From an uncultured Planctomycetota bacterium (GTDB lineage Bacteria; Planctomycetota; Phycisphaerae; SM23-33): a stretch of 64,000 nt of DNA. The stretch covers positions 121,975 to 185,974 of the forward strand of contig CAITIS010000079.1 of assembly GCA_903892515.1 (NCBI GenBank). The letters run 5' to 3'. Position 1 is the first letter of the stretch. Each line of letters opens with the position of its first letter. Position numbers and translations under genes: made by a program. Shown here in pieces: positions 52,492 through 61,352 of this stretch. Under the pieces are notes generated by a model, which searched no databases, had not been told where the DNA came from, and was given only the letters and a program-made list of their open reading frames with translations.

Positions 52492-52994
52492 AGACTTATG
52501 AAGCCATGTTCTTGCTGGACGCCGGGAACCCGGACTTCGAGGCCGCTTCCCAGCCGGTTCGCCAGATCCTCACCCGCATCAACGCCGAGATCATCTCCTT
52601 CAAGCAGTGGGACGAGCGGCGGTTGGCCTATGAAATGAAGGGCCGCAAGCGGGCACTGTACATCCTGACCTATTTCAAGGCCAACCCGCTGGAAATCCAC
52701 AACCTCGAACACGATGTGCAGATCAGCGAGCTGATCCTGCGGGCACAGGTGCTGTCGGCCGATGACGCCACGCCCGAGCAGATCAACGCCCCCACGCCGC
52801 ACGAGACGGGCGCCAGTCGCCACTGGGACGACCGGCGCGATGACGACCGCGGTGATCGCGGCGACCGCGGCGACCGGTATCCGCGGCGCGACCGTGGCGA
52901 GTCGTACGGCCGGCGCGAGAGCGAAGCCCCGGCGTCGGCCCCGGCCGCCGAGGCGGCTGCTCCCGAAGCGGCAGAAGGCGCCGACAAGGACTAG
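52488..52994 (+). CDS. rpsF: 30S ribosomal protein bS6 with Arg/Asp-rich extension
   Basis: A 168-residue bS6. Core residues about 1-95 match the family (MKTYEAMFLLDAGNPDFEAA, then FKQWDERRLAYEMKGRKRAL). The remaining about 65 residues are a low-complexity Arg/Asp/Gly then Ala/Glu-rich tail, longer than most bS6. It is coupled to pth by an ATGA overlap and starts the usual rpsF-ssb-rpsR-rplI order. Confidence 0.93.
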   Translation: MKTYEAMFLLDAGNPDFEAASQPVRQILTRINAEIISFKQWDERRLAYEMKGRKRALYILTYFKANPLEIHNLEHDVQISELILRAQVLSADDATPEQINAPTPHETGASRHWDDRRDDDRGDRGDRGDRYPRRDRGESYGRRESEAPASAPAAEAAAPEAAEGADKD

Positions 52995-53051
52995 CCAGCA
53001 GTATCCTGCAAAGCCGGCGGCCCGCAGCCGCCACGGAAAGGGAAACGCGAC

Positions 53052-53519
53052 ATGGCGAATTTCAACAAGATCATCCTGGTAGGGAATCTGACGCGAGATC
53101 CGCAGTTGTCGTACCTGCCCAACCAGACGCCGGCGGTGGATTTCGGCATGGCCATCAACCACCGCTGGAAGAGCGCCACGGGCGAGCAGCGTGAAGACGT
53201 CTGCTTCATCGACTGCCGCTGCTACGGCAAGGGCGCCGAAGTGATTAACCAGTACGTCCGCAAGGGCGGCCAGCTCCTGGTGGAAGGCCGCCTGCAGTAC
53301 GACACGTGGCAGGGTCAGGACGGGCAGAAGAAGTCCAAGCACCGCGTGTTTGTGGATAATTTTCAGTTGATGGGCAGCCCCCGGCCAGGTGGCGCGGGTG
53401 CCCCAGGCGCGCCGGCCGGAGCGGGCGGACGAACCTCCCCGCCGCCGTCAGAGCCGCCTCCGTCGAACGAAGACCTCGACCGCAGCGAGATGCCCGGCGG
53501 CGAAGAGATACCGTTTTAA
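53052..53519 (+). CDS. ssb: single-stranded DNA-binding protein
   Basis: A 155-residue SSB. The OB fold opens FNKIILVGNLTRDPQLSYLP and the C-terminal acidic tip is conserved (EMPGGEEIPF), needed for partner binding. The linker is Pro/Gly-rich. It lies between rpsF and rpsR. Confidence 0.95.
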   Translation: MANFNKIILVGNLTRDPQLSYLPNQTPAVDFGMAINHRWKSATGEQREDVCFIDCRCYGKGAEVINQYVRKGGQLLVEGRLQYDTWQGQDGQKKSKHRVFVDNFQLMGSPRPGGAGAPGAPAGAGGRTSPPPSEPPPSNEDLDRSEMPGGEEIPF

Positions 53520-53562
53520 CGCCAATTACACTCAATAGCTTTTAAGCAAGGAGATGAGCCAA

Positions 53563-53901
53563 ATGCCACGACCGATGACAGCGGGAAGATCCGGAACCGG
53601 TGGCGGACGCAGCGCCGGTGGCCGGGGCGGCAAAAGTGCCCCCGGTAAGGGCGGCCTGCGAGGCGGACGTCAAGCCAAGCCGCGTCGCCCGCGTTTCCGC
53701 GAGCAATCCAAGTGCCGGTTCTGCCGGGACAAGGTCAAAGAGATCGATTACAAGGACATCGGCGCCCTGCAGAAGCTGACGACCCAGCACGGCAAGATGT
53801 TTTCGCGGAAGCGTAGCGGCAATTGTGCCCTGCATCAGCGAAGCGCCCGCCGGGCCATTAAGCGGGCCCGCTTCGTCGGGCTGATCCCGTACATTTCCTA
53901 G
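53563..53901 (+). CDS. rpsR: 30S ribosomal protein bS18 with Gly/Ser-rich N-terminus
   Basis: A 112-residue bS18. The core matches from CRFCRDKVKEIDYKDIGAL on. The first about 40 residues are Gly/Ser/Arg-rich, longer than in E. coli. The start at 53563 gives a nine-base gap after AAGGAG; the ATG at 53554 overlaps the box. Confidence 0.92.
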   Translation: MPRPMTAGRSGTGGGRSAGGRGGKSAPGKGGLRGGRQAKPRRPRFREQSKCRFCRDKVKEIDYKDIGALQKLTTQHGKMFSRKRSGNCALHQRSARRAIKRARFVGLIPYIS

Positions 53902-53926
53902 GCGATCGGCTAAGAAGGAGCAGACC

Positions 53927-54484
53927 ATGAAAGTGTTGCTACGTCGAAACGTCCGCAAGCTCGGCACCATCGGCGAAGTCGTCGATGTCAAGCCCGGCTA
54001 TGCGAGAAACTATCTCCTGCCCTTGGGCTTGGCTATCGCCCCGACCTCCACCAACGTCAAGAAGGTCGAGAACGAGAAGGCCACCTACCTGGCTGAACTG
54101 GCCGCCCTCAAGGCCGAGGCCCAGGCTGCGGCCAAGCTGCTGGAAGGCAAGGAATTCACCATCGTCGCCCGCGCCAACGAGGAAGGCCACCTCTACGGTT
54201 CGGTCGGCCCGGCCCAGATCGCCGCTGTCGCCGCCAAGGACGGACTCATCTTCAATATCCAGGACCTGATCCTGGAAGAGCCCATCCGCCGCCTCGACCG
54301 CTTCGCCGTGAAGGTCCAACTGGCCGACGAAGTGCTGGCGACCGTGTACGTCAAGGTCATCTCCCCCACCGGCGAGACCGGCCCGGCCCCCAAGCCGGTC
54401 GAAGCAGCCGAGGAGACCGAAGACGCCCAGGGCGAAGAAGCTCCCGCCGCCGAAGAAGCACCGGCTCAGGGCGAGCAAGAGTAA
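53927..54484 (+). CDS. rplI: 50S ribosomal protein bL9 with acidic tail
   Basis: A 185-residue bL9. The N-terminal domain is MKVLLRRNVRKLGTIGEVVD and the helix and C-terminal domain follow (VDVKPGYARNYLLPLGLAI, then LYGSVGPAQIAAV). The last about 35 residues are Glu/Ala-rich. AAGGAG precedes the ATG. A terminator follows. Confidence 0.95.
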   Translation: MKVLLRRNVRKLGTIGEVVDVKPGYARNYLLPLGLAIAPTSTNVKKVENEKATYLAELAALKAEAQAAAKLLEGKEFTIVARANEEGHLYGSVGPAQIAAVAAKDGLIFNIQDLILEEPIRRLDRFAVKVQLADEVLATVYVKVISPTGETGPAPKPVEAAEETEDAQGEEAPAAEEAPAQGEQE

Positions 54485-54542
54485 GACCGACCCAAACTCA
54501 TCGGATCCGCCGCCAGCCGTGGGTGCGGATCGCTCGGTACAG

Positions 54543-54588
54543 CGCCGATCGGCAGGCCACTGGCTTGCTGATCGGCGTCTTTCGTTTT
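54543..54588 (+). terminator. intrinsic terminator after rplI
   Basis: CGCCGATC (54543-54550) pairs with GATCGGCG (54570-54577), extended by GCA/TGC, and is followed by TCTTTCGTTTT. Confidence 0.75.
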
Positions 54589-54624
54589 GCCTGGCCACGT
54601 CCGCACCTGCCGGAGCGGCATGGT

Positions 54625-55833
54625 CTAGAATTCGTCCGCCTTGTGCAGGTAGTGTGGCCCCGGCGGGAACATCGCCGCCAAGACTTCCAAGCTCTCCTGC
54701 CCGCCCTTAAGCACACCCAAGGCCAAGAGCGTCTCAGCCGATTGATACCCGTACACCAACTGTGCCAAGGCCCACTGCGGTAGCGCTACCGCCTTGCCGG
54801 CCCGTCGCCCCGGCCCAACATGCATCTCGCCGCTGGACCAGCTCAGTTCGACCGACTCGATGTTCGTCCGCACGCCGAGCCGGCCACGCCCGCCGATCCT
54901 CCGCGCAAGGAGCGGCGCGATCTTCTCCAGCACGGACCGCACGTTGATGAGCCGGACCATCGCCCCGCCGTCCGGGCGGTACTCCAGCTTCTTACGCACG
55001 CCCAGCGGCTTACACCAGGCCATGAACGCATCGTCCTCGGGCAGGTAGAACGTGACGACCGAGGTCGCCGCCTCCGCCGTCGCCCGCAGAATCGCAGGAA
55101 AGACCGCCGGCGTGGCAAAACCCATTTCCGTCACGGTTCCATCCAGGTCCCCGTCCATCGCGAAGTACCCTGCCGGCCGGCCTTTGGCATCCAGCGCCAC
55201 CTTGGCAATCAAAGATTTGTTCCAGCTCACGCCCTTGCGGAAGGGCTGCCAGGTCGCCTCGTCGCGAAGGGCCGTACCCGTCCGCGTGGCGTTATTGGCG
55301 TGGTACATCTTCAGCACGGCCGGCAGATGCTCGGCGGCTGCGAAGTCCACGAAGCGGAACTTCCCAGCCTCGCCCGCGCACCGCTCGGCCACCTTGACGG
55401 GCATGCTCCAGTTCGTCGTCGGAAAGGCCGGGGCGAAACCAAACTTCGGATAGTACCCCGAAATGCCGTAGAGCATGCTCGTGTCGTAGCCGGCGCGGCG
55501 CATCCACCGCAGCGAGTTGAGCATGACCCGCCGCGAGTAGCCCTTGAAACGATGCTCCTCGTGCGTGCCCACGCCCGCAATGCCGCCCATCCGCACCACG
55601 CAAGGGCCAATCCGCTGCCGGTAGTCCACCACGGTCAACCAACTCGCCGCCACGCCGTCGAGCATAAGCGTCAGCCGGTGGGCGTGCGCAGGGCCGGTGA
55701 CCTGGATATCGGCATCGATCGGCCGGTCGAGATTCTCGGCCCCCGCGAACGAGGGCACCGCCTGCTTGGACAGCCGCGTGATGCGCCGCCCTACTTCCTC
55801 TTTGCTCAATGAAACCGCGCGAGTCTTGGCCAT
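54625..55833 (-). CDS. Eis-like GNAT acetyltransferase with SCP2-type tail
   Basis: A 402-residue protein starting MAKTRAVSLSKEEV. The acetyl-CoA segment is VRMGGIAGVGTHEEHRFKGY, followed by SRRVMLNSLRWMRRAGYD. The tandem GNAT plus C-terminal sterol-carrier-like arrangement and the 400-residue length match Eis-type acetyltransferases, known from mycobacteria for acetylating aminoglycosides. The physiological substrate is unknown. It is divergent from rplI and upstream of lpxB in the same direction. Confidence 0.78.
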   Translation of the reverse strand: MAKTRAVSLSKEEVGRRITRLSKQAVPSFAGAENLDRPIDADIQVTGPAHAHRLTLMLDGVAASWLTVVDYRQRIGPCVVRMGGIAGVGTHEEHRFKGYSRRVMLNSLRWMRRAGYDTSMLYGISGYYPKFGFAPAFPTTNWSMPVKVAERCAGEAGKFRFVDFAAAEHLPAVLKMYHANNATRTGTALRDEATWQPFRKGVSWNKSLIAKVALDAKGRPAGYFAMDGDLDGTVTEMGFATPAVFPAILRATAEAATSVVTFYLPEDDAFMAWCKPLGVRKKLEYRPDGGAMVRLINVRSVLEKIAPLLARRIGGRGRLGVRTNIESVELSWSSGEMHVGPGRRAGKAVALPQWALAQLVYGYQSAETLLALGVLKGGQESLEVLAAMFPPGPHYLHKADEF

Positions 55834-55866
55834 GATATTCATCTCCAGACATGGAACAAAAGAAGT

Positions 55867-57075
55867 CTACTTGCGCATCACGTCGATGACCATCTGGGCG
55901 ACGTTGTCGGCGGCCGATCCGCCGGCGGCCTTGAGCGGGGCGATGAGTTCCAGCAGCCGCTTCCGCATCGCCACCAGTTCCTCAGGCCGGGTGAGCAGGT
56001 CTTGAGTGATCAACCACAACTGCTCCATGTCGCCATGCCATGGCATCAACTCGGGGCACAGGGCGTCAGGGCCTCTGACGGCAAAGGCCTTCCAGCCCGT
56101 CTTCGCCGGGCGCTGTGCTCTCACACCGGACACGAGTTCGTCCTGATTTTGCAGGATGTTCACCAGCGAGACGTACCTCGTGCAGAGCAGCGGTCGGACG
56201 ATCACGTGGTAGCCCAGGACGCTGCCGCGATGGACGATCACCATGGGCACGCCGAAGTACGCCGCCTCCAACGTGGCCGTGCCGCTGGCGATCAGGCCGA
56301 AGTGGCTCCGGCTCAGCACGCGGTCGGACTGGCCGATCTCGATGGGCAGGTCGCTCCGGCCGGTCAATTCCTGAATCTGCCTGGCCGAGCCCGCACTGGC
56401 GGCCGCAAAGGTGAACCGGGCCTTCGGGAAGAGCTTGGCGATGCGAGTAGCCATCTCCGCCAGCGCGGCGGCATGGTTAGCGATCTCGTTCTTTCGGCTG
56501 CCCGGCAGCAGGGCCACGTGCAGCTCGCCGCTGGCATACGCCGATGCGATGTCGGGCAGCTCGGGCGGGTCGAGTCGATCCAATAGCGGGTGGCCGACAA
56601 ACTTCGCATTCACGCCGCGTTGGCGGAAGTACGGCTCCTCGAAGGGCAGCAGGCAGGCCACTGCGTCGGTCAGGCGGCGGACTTTGCGGATTCGCCACGG
56701 CGCCCAGGCCCACACCTGCGGGGCCACGTAGTACATGACCGGGATGCCCAGTCCCTTGGCGGCCTTGGCCAGGTGCCAGTTCATCGCCGGCGAATCCACC
56801 GGCACGTGAACGGCCGGGCGAAGCGAGGCCATCTCCCGCTGCAACCGCTTGACGAGCTTGTAGAAGTAGGCCAGGTGCTGCAGCGGCCCTAACAACATGC
56901 TGGCCCGGCCCAGGGTGTGTTCGAGCATCTCGCAGCCGGCGGCTTCCATCTCCGGCCCGCCCACGCCGACAAAATGTGCATCGCCCAACCGGCGGCGCAA
57001 GGCCTTGATCAGCCCGGCCGCGTGCATGTCGCCGCTGACCTCCGCGGCGGAGAGGAATATCACTGGCTTGCTCAT
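55867..57075 (-). CDS. lpxB: lipid-A-disaccharide synthase
   Basis: A 402-residue LpxB, making the lipid A disaccharide from UDP-diacylglucosamine and lipid X. The GT-B signature opens IFLSAAEVSGDMHAAGLIKA, and GVGGPEMEAAG and LLPGSRKNEI are present. It shows the cell makes lipid A. The start at 57075 has GAGAG ahead of it. Confidence 0.95.
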   Translation of the reverse strand: MSKPVIFLSAAEVSGDMHAAGLIKALRRRLGDAHFVGVGGPEMEAAGCEMLEHTLGRASMLLGPLQHLAYFYKLVKRLQREMASLRPAVHVPVDSPAMNWHLAKAAKGLGIPVMYYVAPQVWAWAPWRIRKVRRLTDAVACLLPFEEPYFRQRGVNAKFVGHPLLDRLDPPELPDIASAYASGELHVALLPGSRKNEIANHAAALAEMATRIAKLFPKARFTFAAASAGSARQIQELTGRSDLPIEIGQSDRVLSRSHFGLIASGTATLEAAYFGVPMVIVHRGSVLGYHVIVRPLLCTRYVSLVNILQNQDELVSGVRAQRPAKTGWKAFAVRGPDALCPELMPWHGDMEQLWLITQDLLTRPEELVAMRKRLLELIAPLKAAGGSAADNVAQMVIDVMRK

Positions 57076-57219
57076 AGTGCTCTCGATTTAACGGGGCTTG
57101 GAAGCCGGGGGCAACGGAAAACAGGAAACGCCAGCCGTCGCCGACACTGCATGGCTCGTTATGAATATGTTCCACACGTCTCCATTCCAGGATTCGCTCG
57201 TCATCGCGAAGCGACGCCG

Positions 57220-58080
57220 CTACAGGCCGGCAAACGACCCAAGGCGCTCGTGAGCAGTTGGGGCGATCTGCGCGAACGCCGCCCGAAGCGGTACGATCAA
57301 AGCTTCGGCACGCTTGCCCCTGGTGCGTGCGTCGAGGGCCATTTCAAAGGCAGGCTCCCACTCTCCGCCCTGGGCAAGGCAGCGGCGCAGCGCTTCCGTC
57401 TTTGACAGCATCACGCCGTCGCCCCAGAAGAATACCGACCGTGCGATGAAGCAGAGCATGGCGACGTACCAGCCCACGCTATCGTGCCAGCTCGACGGAT
57501 CGTTCAAGACGGCCAGATCCGCCGCCAGCATCTTCATCAATGCCGCGTGGGATGGCGGGGCAAACTGGACCCTCTGGCCCCACAGACAGTGGCCGACGTG
57601 AGCGAGGCTGTAGCGGTCGAACGCCGAAACGGGATGGCCCGTTTCAAAGCGGCGCGTTCTGCCCCCCGCCGTGTAACAGGGCGCAACGGCCGATTCATCC
57701 AAGGCCACGGCCAGCGGCACGTACGGCCCCTCGATCACCTGGACAAGACCAAGCGTGGAATGCTGGCCATGTATGAAGAGCTCGCGCATTTCGTCGTGAA
57801 CCCGCCCGATCGCTGCGGCTTCCTCTGCCGCGATCGGGTCCGCCAGGACCGAGCAGATATCCAGGTCGCTGACAGTCGAAACGTAGTCGCCCATGGCCGC
57901 ACTGCCGAACAGCATGACGGAAAGCAGCTTGTCCCCGAGCACTCCCTTCACCCGGGGCAGCCACCAGTCGACCAGAGCGTTCGCCTCACGCGGCAACTCC
58001 AGCGATGGTTGCGACCCTAAGCCAGCGGGCTCTTTCGCCATTAGCTTCCCCAGTTCTGCCTGGTCGATATGACGTGTCAT
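57220..58080 (-). CDS. nucleotidyltransferase-domain protein (AadA-like)
   Basis: A 286-residue protein. The NTase signature is VMLFGSAAMGDYVSTVSDLD (residues about 55-75), the G-S-x(8-10)-D-x-D pattern of the polymerase-beta-like superfamily. The C-terminal helical half resembles aminoglycoside adenylyltransferases and similar enzymes. Antibiotic resistance cannot be assumed. The start region has no strong ribosome-binding site. Confidence 0.72.
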   Translation of the reverse strand: MTRHIDQAELGKLMAKEPAGLGSQPSLELPREANALVDWWLPRVKGVLGDKLLSVMLFGSAAMGDYVSTVSDLDICSVLADPIAAEEAAAIGRVHDEMRELFIHGQHSTLGLVQVIEGPYVPLAVALDESAVAPCYTAGGRTRRFETGHPVSAFDRYSLAHVGHCLWGQRVQFAPPSHAALMKMLAADLAVLNDPSSWHDSVGWYVAMLCFIARSVFFWGDGVMLSKTEALRRCLAQGGEWEPAFEMALDARTRGKRAEALIVPLRAAFAQIAPTAHERLGSFAGL

Positions 58081-58146
58081 TCGCCGCGACCGCTCTCACG
58101 GCCAGCGTGAGAGCAGCCCCTCGAAACTACCTGCACAATGAATCGA

Positions 58147-58177
58147 ACGGCCTGCCCCTTGTGCAGGAGCAGGCCGT
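58147..58177. terminator. hairpin between rpsA and the nucleotidyltransferase gene
   Basis: ACGGCCTGC (58147-58155) pairs with GCAGGCCGT (58169-58177). It lies downstream of rpsA on the minus strand and may terminate it. T tracts are weak on both sides. Confidence 0.5.
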
Positions 58178-58229
58178 CCGTTGTTCTTTCATTCAGGGCA
58201 ACTAGCGCGGGGTAAGCCCGCCTTACGCC

Positions 58230-60044
58230 CTACTCCTGCTTGGGCTCTTGCTCGCCCTTCTGTGCTTCCTCGTCGCGGGTGGTCTGGAGGAACTGTGCCT
58301 CGTCCAGATTACCGAGCATGCCCGTCTCGGCGCCCAGGCCGCCACGGCGCCTGACCGGCTCGCCGCCGGGGCCCGTCTCGGAGACGCTATCCTCAGCCGC
58401 CCACTGTGCCCGCTTGAGCGACAGCCCGATCTTGCGCTCGTCGGAATCGACGCGCAGGATCTTGACCTCGATCTCGTCGCCGCACTTGACGACTTCCTCG
58501 GGGTTCTCGACCTTGCGGTCGGCCAGTTCGGAAATATGCAGCAAGCCTTCCAGGTCCTCTTCCAGCTCCACAAACACGCCGAAGTTGGTGACCTTGGTGA
58601 CCTTGCCCTTGACGATCTGGCCGGGCAGGTAGTGCTGGGGAATCTGCCGCAGCCACGGGTCCTCGCTCAACTGCTTGAGGCCCAGCGCCACGCGGTTCTT
58701 GTCTTCGTCCACCGACAGCACGACGCACTGAACGTCCTGGCCCTTCTTGAGCATCTCGGACGGGTGGCCGACCTTGCGCGTCCAGGACAGATCGGACACG
58801 TGCAGCAGGCCATCGATGCCTTCTTCGATCTCGACAAAGGCGCCGTAGTTGGTGAGGTTGCGGACCTTGCCCGAAACGACCGTGCCGGGCGGGTACTTTT
58901 CCTTCACCAGCGTCCAGGGATTGACCTCGGTCTGCTTGATGCCCAGCGAGATCTCCTGCTTGTCCTTGTCGATCTCCAGCACCACCACTTCGATCTTGTC
59001 GCCGACGTTGAGCATGTCCGAAGGATGGTTGATGCGGCGAGTCCAGGACATCTCGGAGATGTGCACCAGGCCCTCGACGCCTTCTTCCAGCTTGACGAAC
59101 ACGCCGTAGGGAACGACGTTGACGACTTCGCCGATCACGCGGCTGGTGACCGGGTACCGCGCCTCGATGCCTTCCCACGGGCTGGCCGACTTCTGCTTGA
59201 GCCCCAGGGCGATCTTTTCCTTCTCGCGGTCGATGCCGATGACCACCACTTCGACTTCCTGGTCGATCTTGACCAGTTCGGAGGGGTGCCCGATGCGGCC
59301 CCAGCTCATGTCGGTGATGTGCAGCAGGCCGTCGATGCCGCCCAAGTCCACGAACGCGCCGAAATCGGCGATGTTCTTGACCACGCCGGTGCGCGACTGG
59401 CCCACTTCGATCTCGGCCAGGAGCTTCTCCTTGGCCTCGTTGCGACGCTCTTCAATGAGCTTGCGGCGCGAGACCACGATGTTGCGGGCCTCGATGTCGA
59501 TCTTGAGGATCTTGGCTTCGATCTGCTGGCCGACGAACTCGCCGATGTCGGCGGGACGGCGGATGTCCACCTGGCTGGCGGGCAGGAACACCGGCACGCC
59601 GATGTCCATGAGCAGGCCGCCCTTGATCTTGCGGCTGACGTAGCCCTTGACCAGGTCGCCTTCCTTCTTGGTGGAGATGATGTTTTCCCACGAACGGATG
59701 CGGTCGGCCTTGCGCTTGCTCAGCACGACCAGGCCGCTGTCGGATTCCATCGACTCCAGCAGAACTTCGATCGGGGTGCCCGGAGCGGCTTCGGCGGGAG
59801 AGTTGAATTCGCTCAGGTCCACCACGCCTTCGCTCTTGAGACCGACTTCGACGAAGACGTCGTTGCCGGTGGTGTTGACGATCCGGCCCTTGAGGATGCT
59901 GCCGACCGTGAGTTGGTCGGAGACCTCTTTCATCGCGGTTTCAAGCCCTTCGGTGCTGTCGGAAGAGCCTAATGCCCAGGCCAGTTCTTTGCGGACGTCA
60001 TCGTCGGAAATGCCTAACGAACGGATCAGATTCCTATCAACCAT
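58230..60044 (-). CDS. rpsA: 30S ribosomal protein S1
   Basis: A 604-residue S1 with six S1 (OB) repeats, for example GVVKNIADFGAFVDLGGIDG, GKVRNLTNYGAFVEIEEGID and GKVTKVTNFGVFVELEEDLE. S1 holds mRNA on the small subunit. The C-terminal about 50 residues are Gly/Glu-rich. The start at 60044 has AGGAT upstream. A very long antisense open frame over it (574 codons) is a shadow. Confidence 0.95.
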   Translation of the reverse strand: MVDRNLIRSLGISDDDVRKELAWALGSSDSTEGLETAMKEVSDQLTVGSILKGRIVNTTGNDVFVEVGLKSEGVVDLSEFNSPAEAAPGTPIEVLLESMESDSGLVVLSKRKADRIRSWENIISTKKEGDLVKGYVSRKIKGGLLMDIGVPVFLPASQVDIRRPADIGEFVGQQIEAKILKIDIEARNIVVSRRKLIEERRNEAKEKLLAEIEVGQSRTGVVKNIADFGAFVDLGGIDGLLHITDMSWGRIGHPSELVKIDQEVEVVVIGIDREKEKIALGLKQKSASPWEGIEARYPVTSRVIGEVVNVVPYGVFVKLEEGVEGLVHISEMSWTRRINHPSDMLNVGDKIEVVVLEIDKDKQEISLGIKQTEVNPWTLVKEKYPPGTVVSGKVRNLTNYGAFVEIEEGIDGLLHVSDLSWTRKVGHPSEMLKKGQDVQCVVLSVDEDKNRVALGLKQLSEDPWLRQIPQHYLPGQIVKGKVTKVTNFGVFVELEEDLEGLLHISELADRKVENPEEVVKCGDEIEVKILRVDSDERKIGLSLKRAQWAAEDSVSETGPGGEPVRRRGGLGAETGMLGNLDEAQFLQTTRDEEAQKGEQEPKQE

Positions 60045-60532
60045 GCTTCATCCTGACTATGTTCTCGAAACTACGCGATGCTTCTCCCACGCACCCTGCG
60101 CGGGCATCGCGGCCGCTCCTGCGAGCCGGCGGCAAGCCGGCCGGACCATCCGGCCAATGCCACAGCCATGTGGCAGATGTGCTACTGTACGCGCCATTCG
60201 TCGGTTCAACAAGGGCAAAATGAGGGCGTAAGTCATAGGTCATAGGTCGTAGGGCGTAGGGCGCGGAGCACAGCCGCCCTCGGCTGTGATCCCGGCGCCA
60301 TGACCTGCCAAGGCGGTAGGGTCCGCAGGTCCTTTCGCGCTGTTGCGAAAGGTTCTGCGGACGGGTGGAGCAACCAGCACTTTCAAGGGGCGCAGGACGC
60401 CATGGGCACGAAGCACCCAAAGACAACCAAACGCGCCGCTCTCGCCAGTGGCATGGTCACGCTGTCCGCGTGACCATGTTGGGCCCCGCCAACGCCCTGC
60501 CCGACGCGTGTCCGAACCGCCCGGCTCGAAGC
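60045..60532. repeat. upstream region of rpsA with mixed repeats
   Basis: Contains an AGTCATAGGTCATAGGTCGTAGGGC tract (about 60232-60262), a 20-bp CACAGCCG palindrome (60269-60288), a GGTCCGCAGGTCC-type palindrome (60316-60363) and a 27-bp CATGGTCACG palindrome (60452-60478). No gene was recognised. Confidence 0.75.
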
Positions 60533-60622
60533 GGCACGAACTGGCACCAACCGGCACCAAACGGAACGAAACGGAACGAAACGGAACCATTGGGAACCAT
60601 TCGGAACCGTTTGGACCGATTC
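60533..60622. repeat. exact 10-bp-period tandem array
   Basis: Nine units of ten bases starting GGCACGAACT, GGCACCAACC, GGCACCAAAC, GGAACGAAAC (twice), GGAACCATTG, GGAACCATTC, GGAACCGTTT and GGACCGATTC. The period equals about one turn of DNA. It lies about 490 bases upstream of rpsA. Confidence 0.8.
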
Positions 60623-60941
60623 GCAACGCAGGAAGAATCCCGCATCATCCTGGCCGCCACGCTCTTGCGGATTTGCACCTGCTCTTGTCCCGCACCTGCG
60701 GCCTACGCGCGCCCCCCATGCGCACGCCCGCGCCGCGTCTGAATTCCTATCACTGATCCGCGTGGCATCGCTCTTCACTTTTCAAAGTTTCTCCCCCGGC
60801 CCGCTCGGCCGAGGGCGCTTCCATAGAAGGGCCGACGAACGCTTTTTTGCGCACAAACCGGCGCGGCCATTGCGAATCTTCCGGCCAGTGTTCATCTTTT
60901 TGTTTAGACCGTCTCCGCCACACCCGGCGCGGCCGTGCGAT
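60623..60941. other. intergenic stretch without recognised features
   Basis: No gene, RNA or clear repeat was recognised here. It is slightly less repeat-rich than its surroundings. Confidence 0.4.
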
Positions 60942-61069
60942 GTGCCGGGTGCCATGGCCAGGCCGTCGTCCAGGTCTGGCCATGTGTAAGCGATTCCGAT
61001 ATCGCCGCCAGCATCCCGGTTCCTGGTCGATGCATGGCCAGCCCAAAGACAGGGCTGACCATGGCACCC
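60942..61069. repeat. 128-bp direct repeat, copy A
   Basis: Begins GTGCCGGGTGCCATGGCCAG and ends CTGACCATGGCACCC. It is the same length as copy B at 61960-62087 and, by eye, differs from it at three positions. It contains GCGATTCCGATATCGCCGCC, which is also partly repeated near 61224. Confidence 0.88.
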
Positions 61070-61352
61070 GGCCAGTGAGCTTCACATGCTTCTGCCAGAC
61101 AACGCAGAAGCATGGCACCCGGAGCATAGCACGCAGCCCAAAGACGGGGCTGACCATGGCGCCGGGCCCGTCCGCAGAACCTTTCGCAACGCCGCGAAAG
61201 GACCTGCGGACCCTACCGACTTGCGGACGATTCCAATATCGCCGCATGCTGATTGCGCTTGCCTGTGCAAGACAGCGAGATACGATAATGAAAGCGGCTG
61301 ACGGCTGTTGGCGGCGAAAAGGCATCCGGGGAATCCCGGCTTGGAGGCGAAC
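61070..61352. repeat. palindromes between copy A and the GNAT gene
   Basis: An ATGCTTCTGC...GCAGAAGCAT hairpin (about 61087-61113), a degenerate third fragment of the 128-bp repeat (about 61129-61170) and a GGTCCGCAGG-type palindrome in reverse (61167-61216). A GGAGG lies just before the GNAT ATG. Confidence 0.7.

Noticed and set aside
57220..58080. antibiotic-resistance call for the AadA-like protein
   Set aside because: Only the generic nucleotidyltransferase signature is visible; it does not establish resistance.
58248..59972. 574-residue open frame opposite rpsA
   Set aside because: It is the antisense shadow of rpsA in GC-rich DNA; it has biased composition and no start signals.
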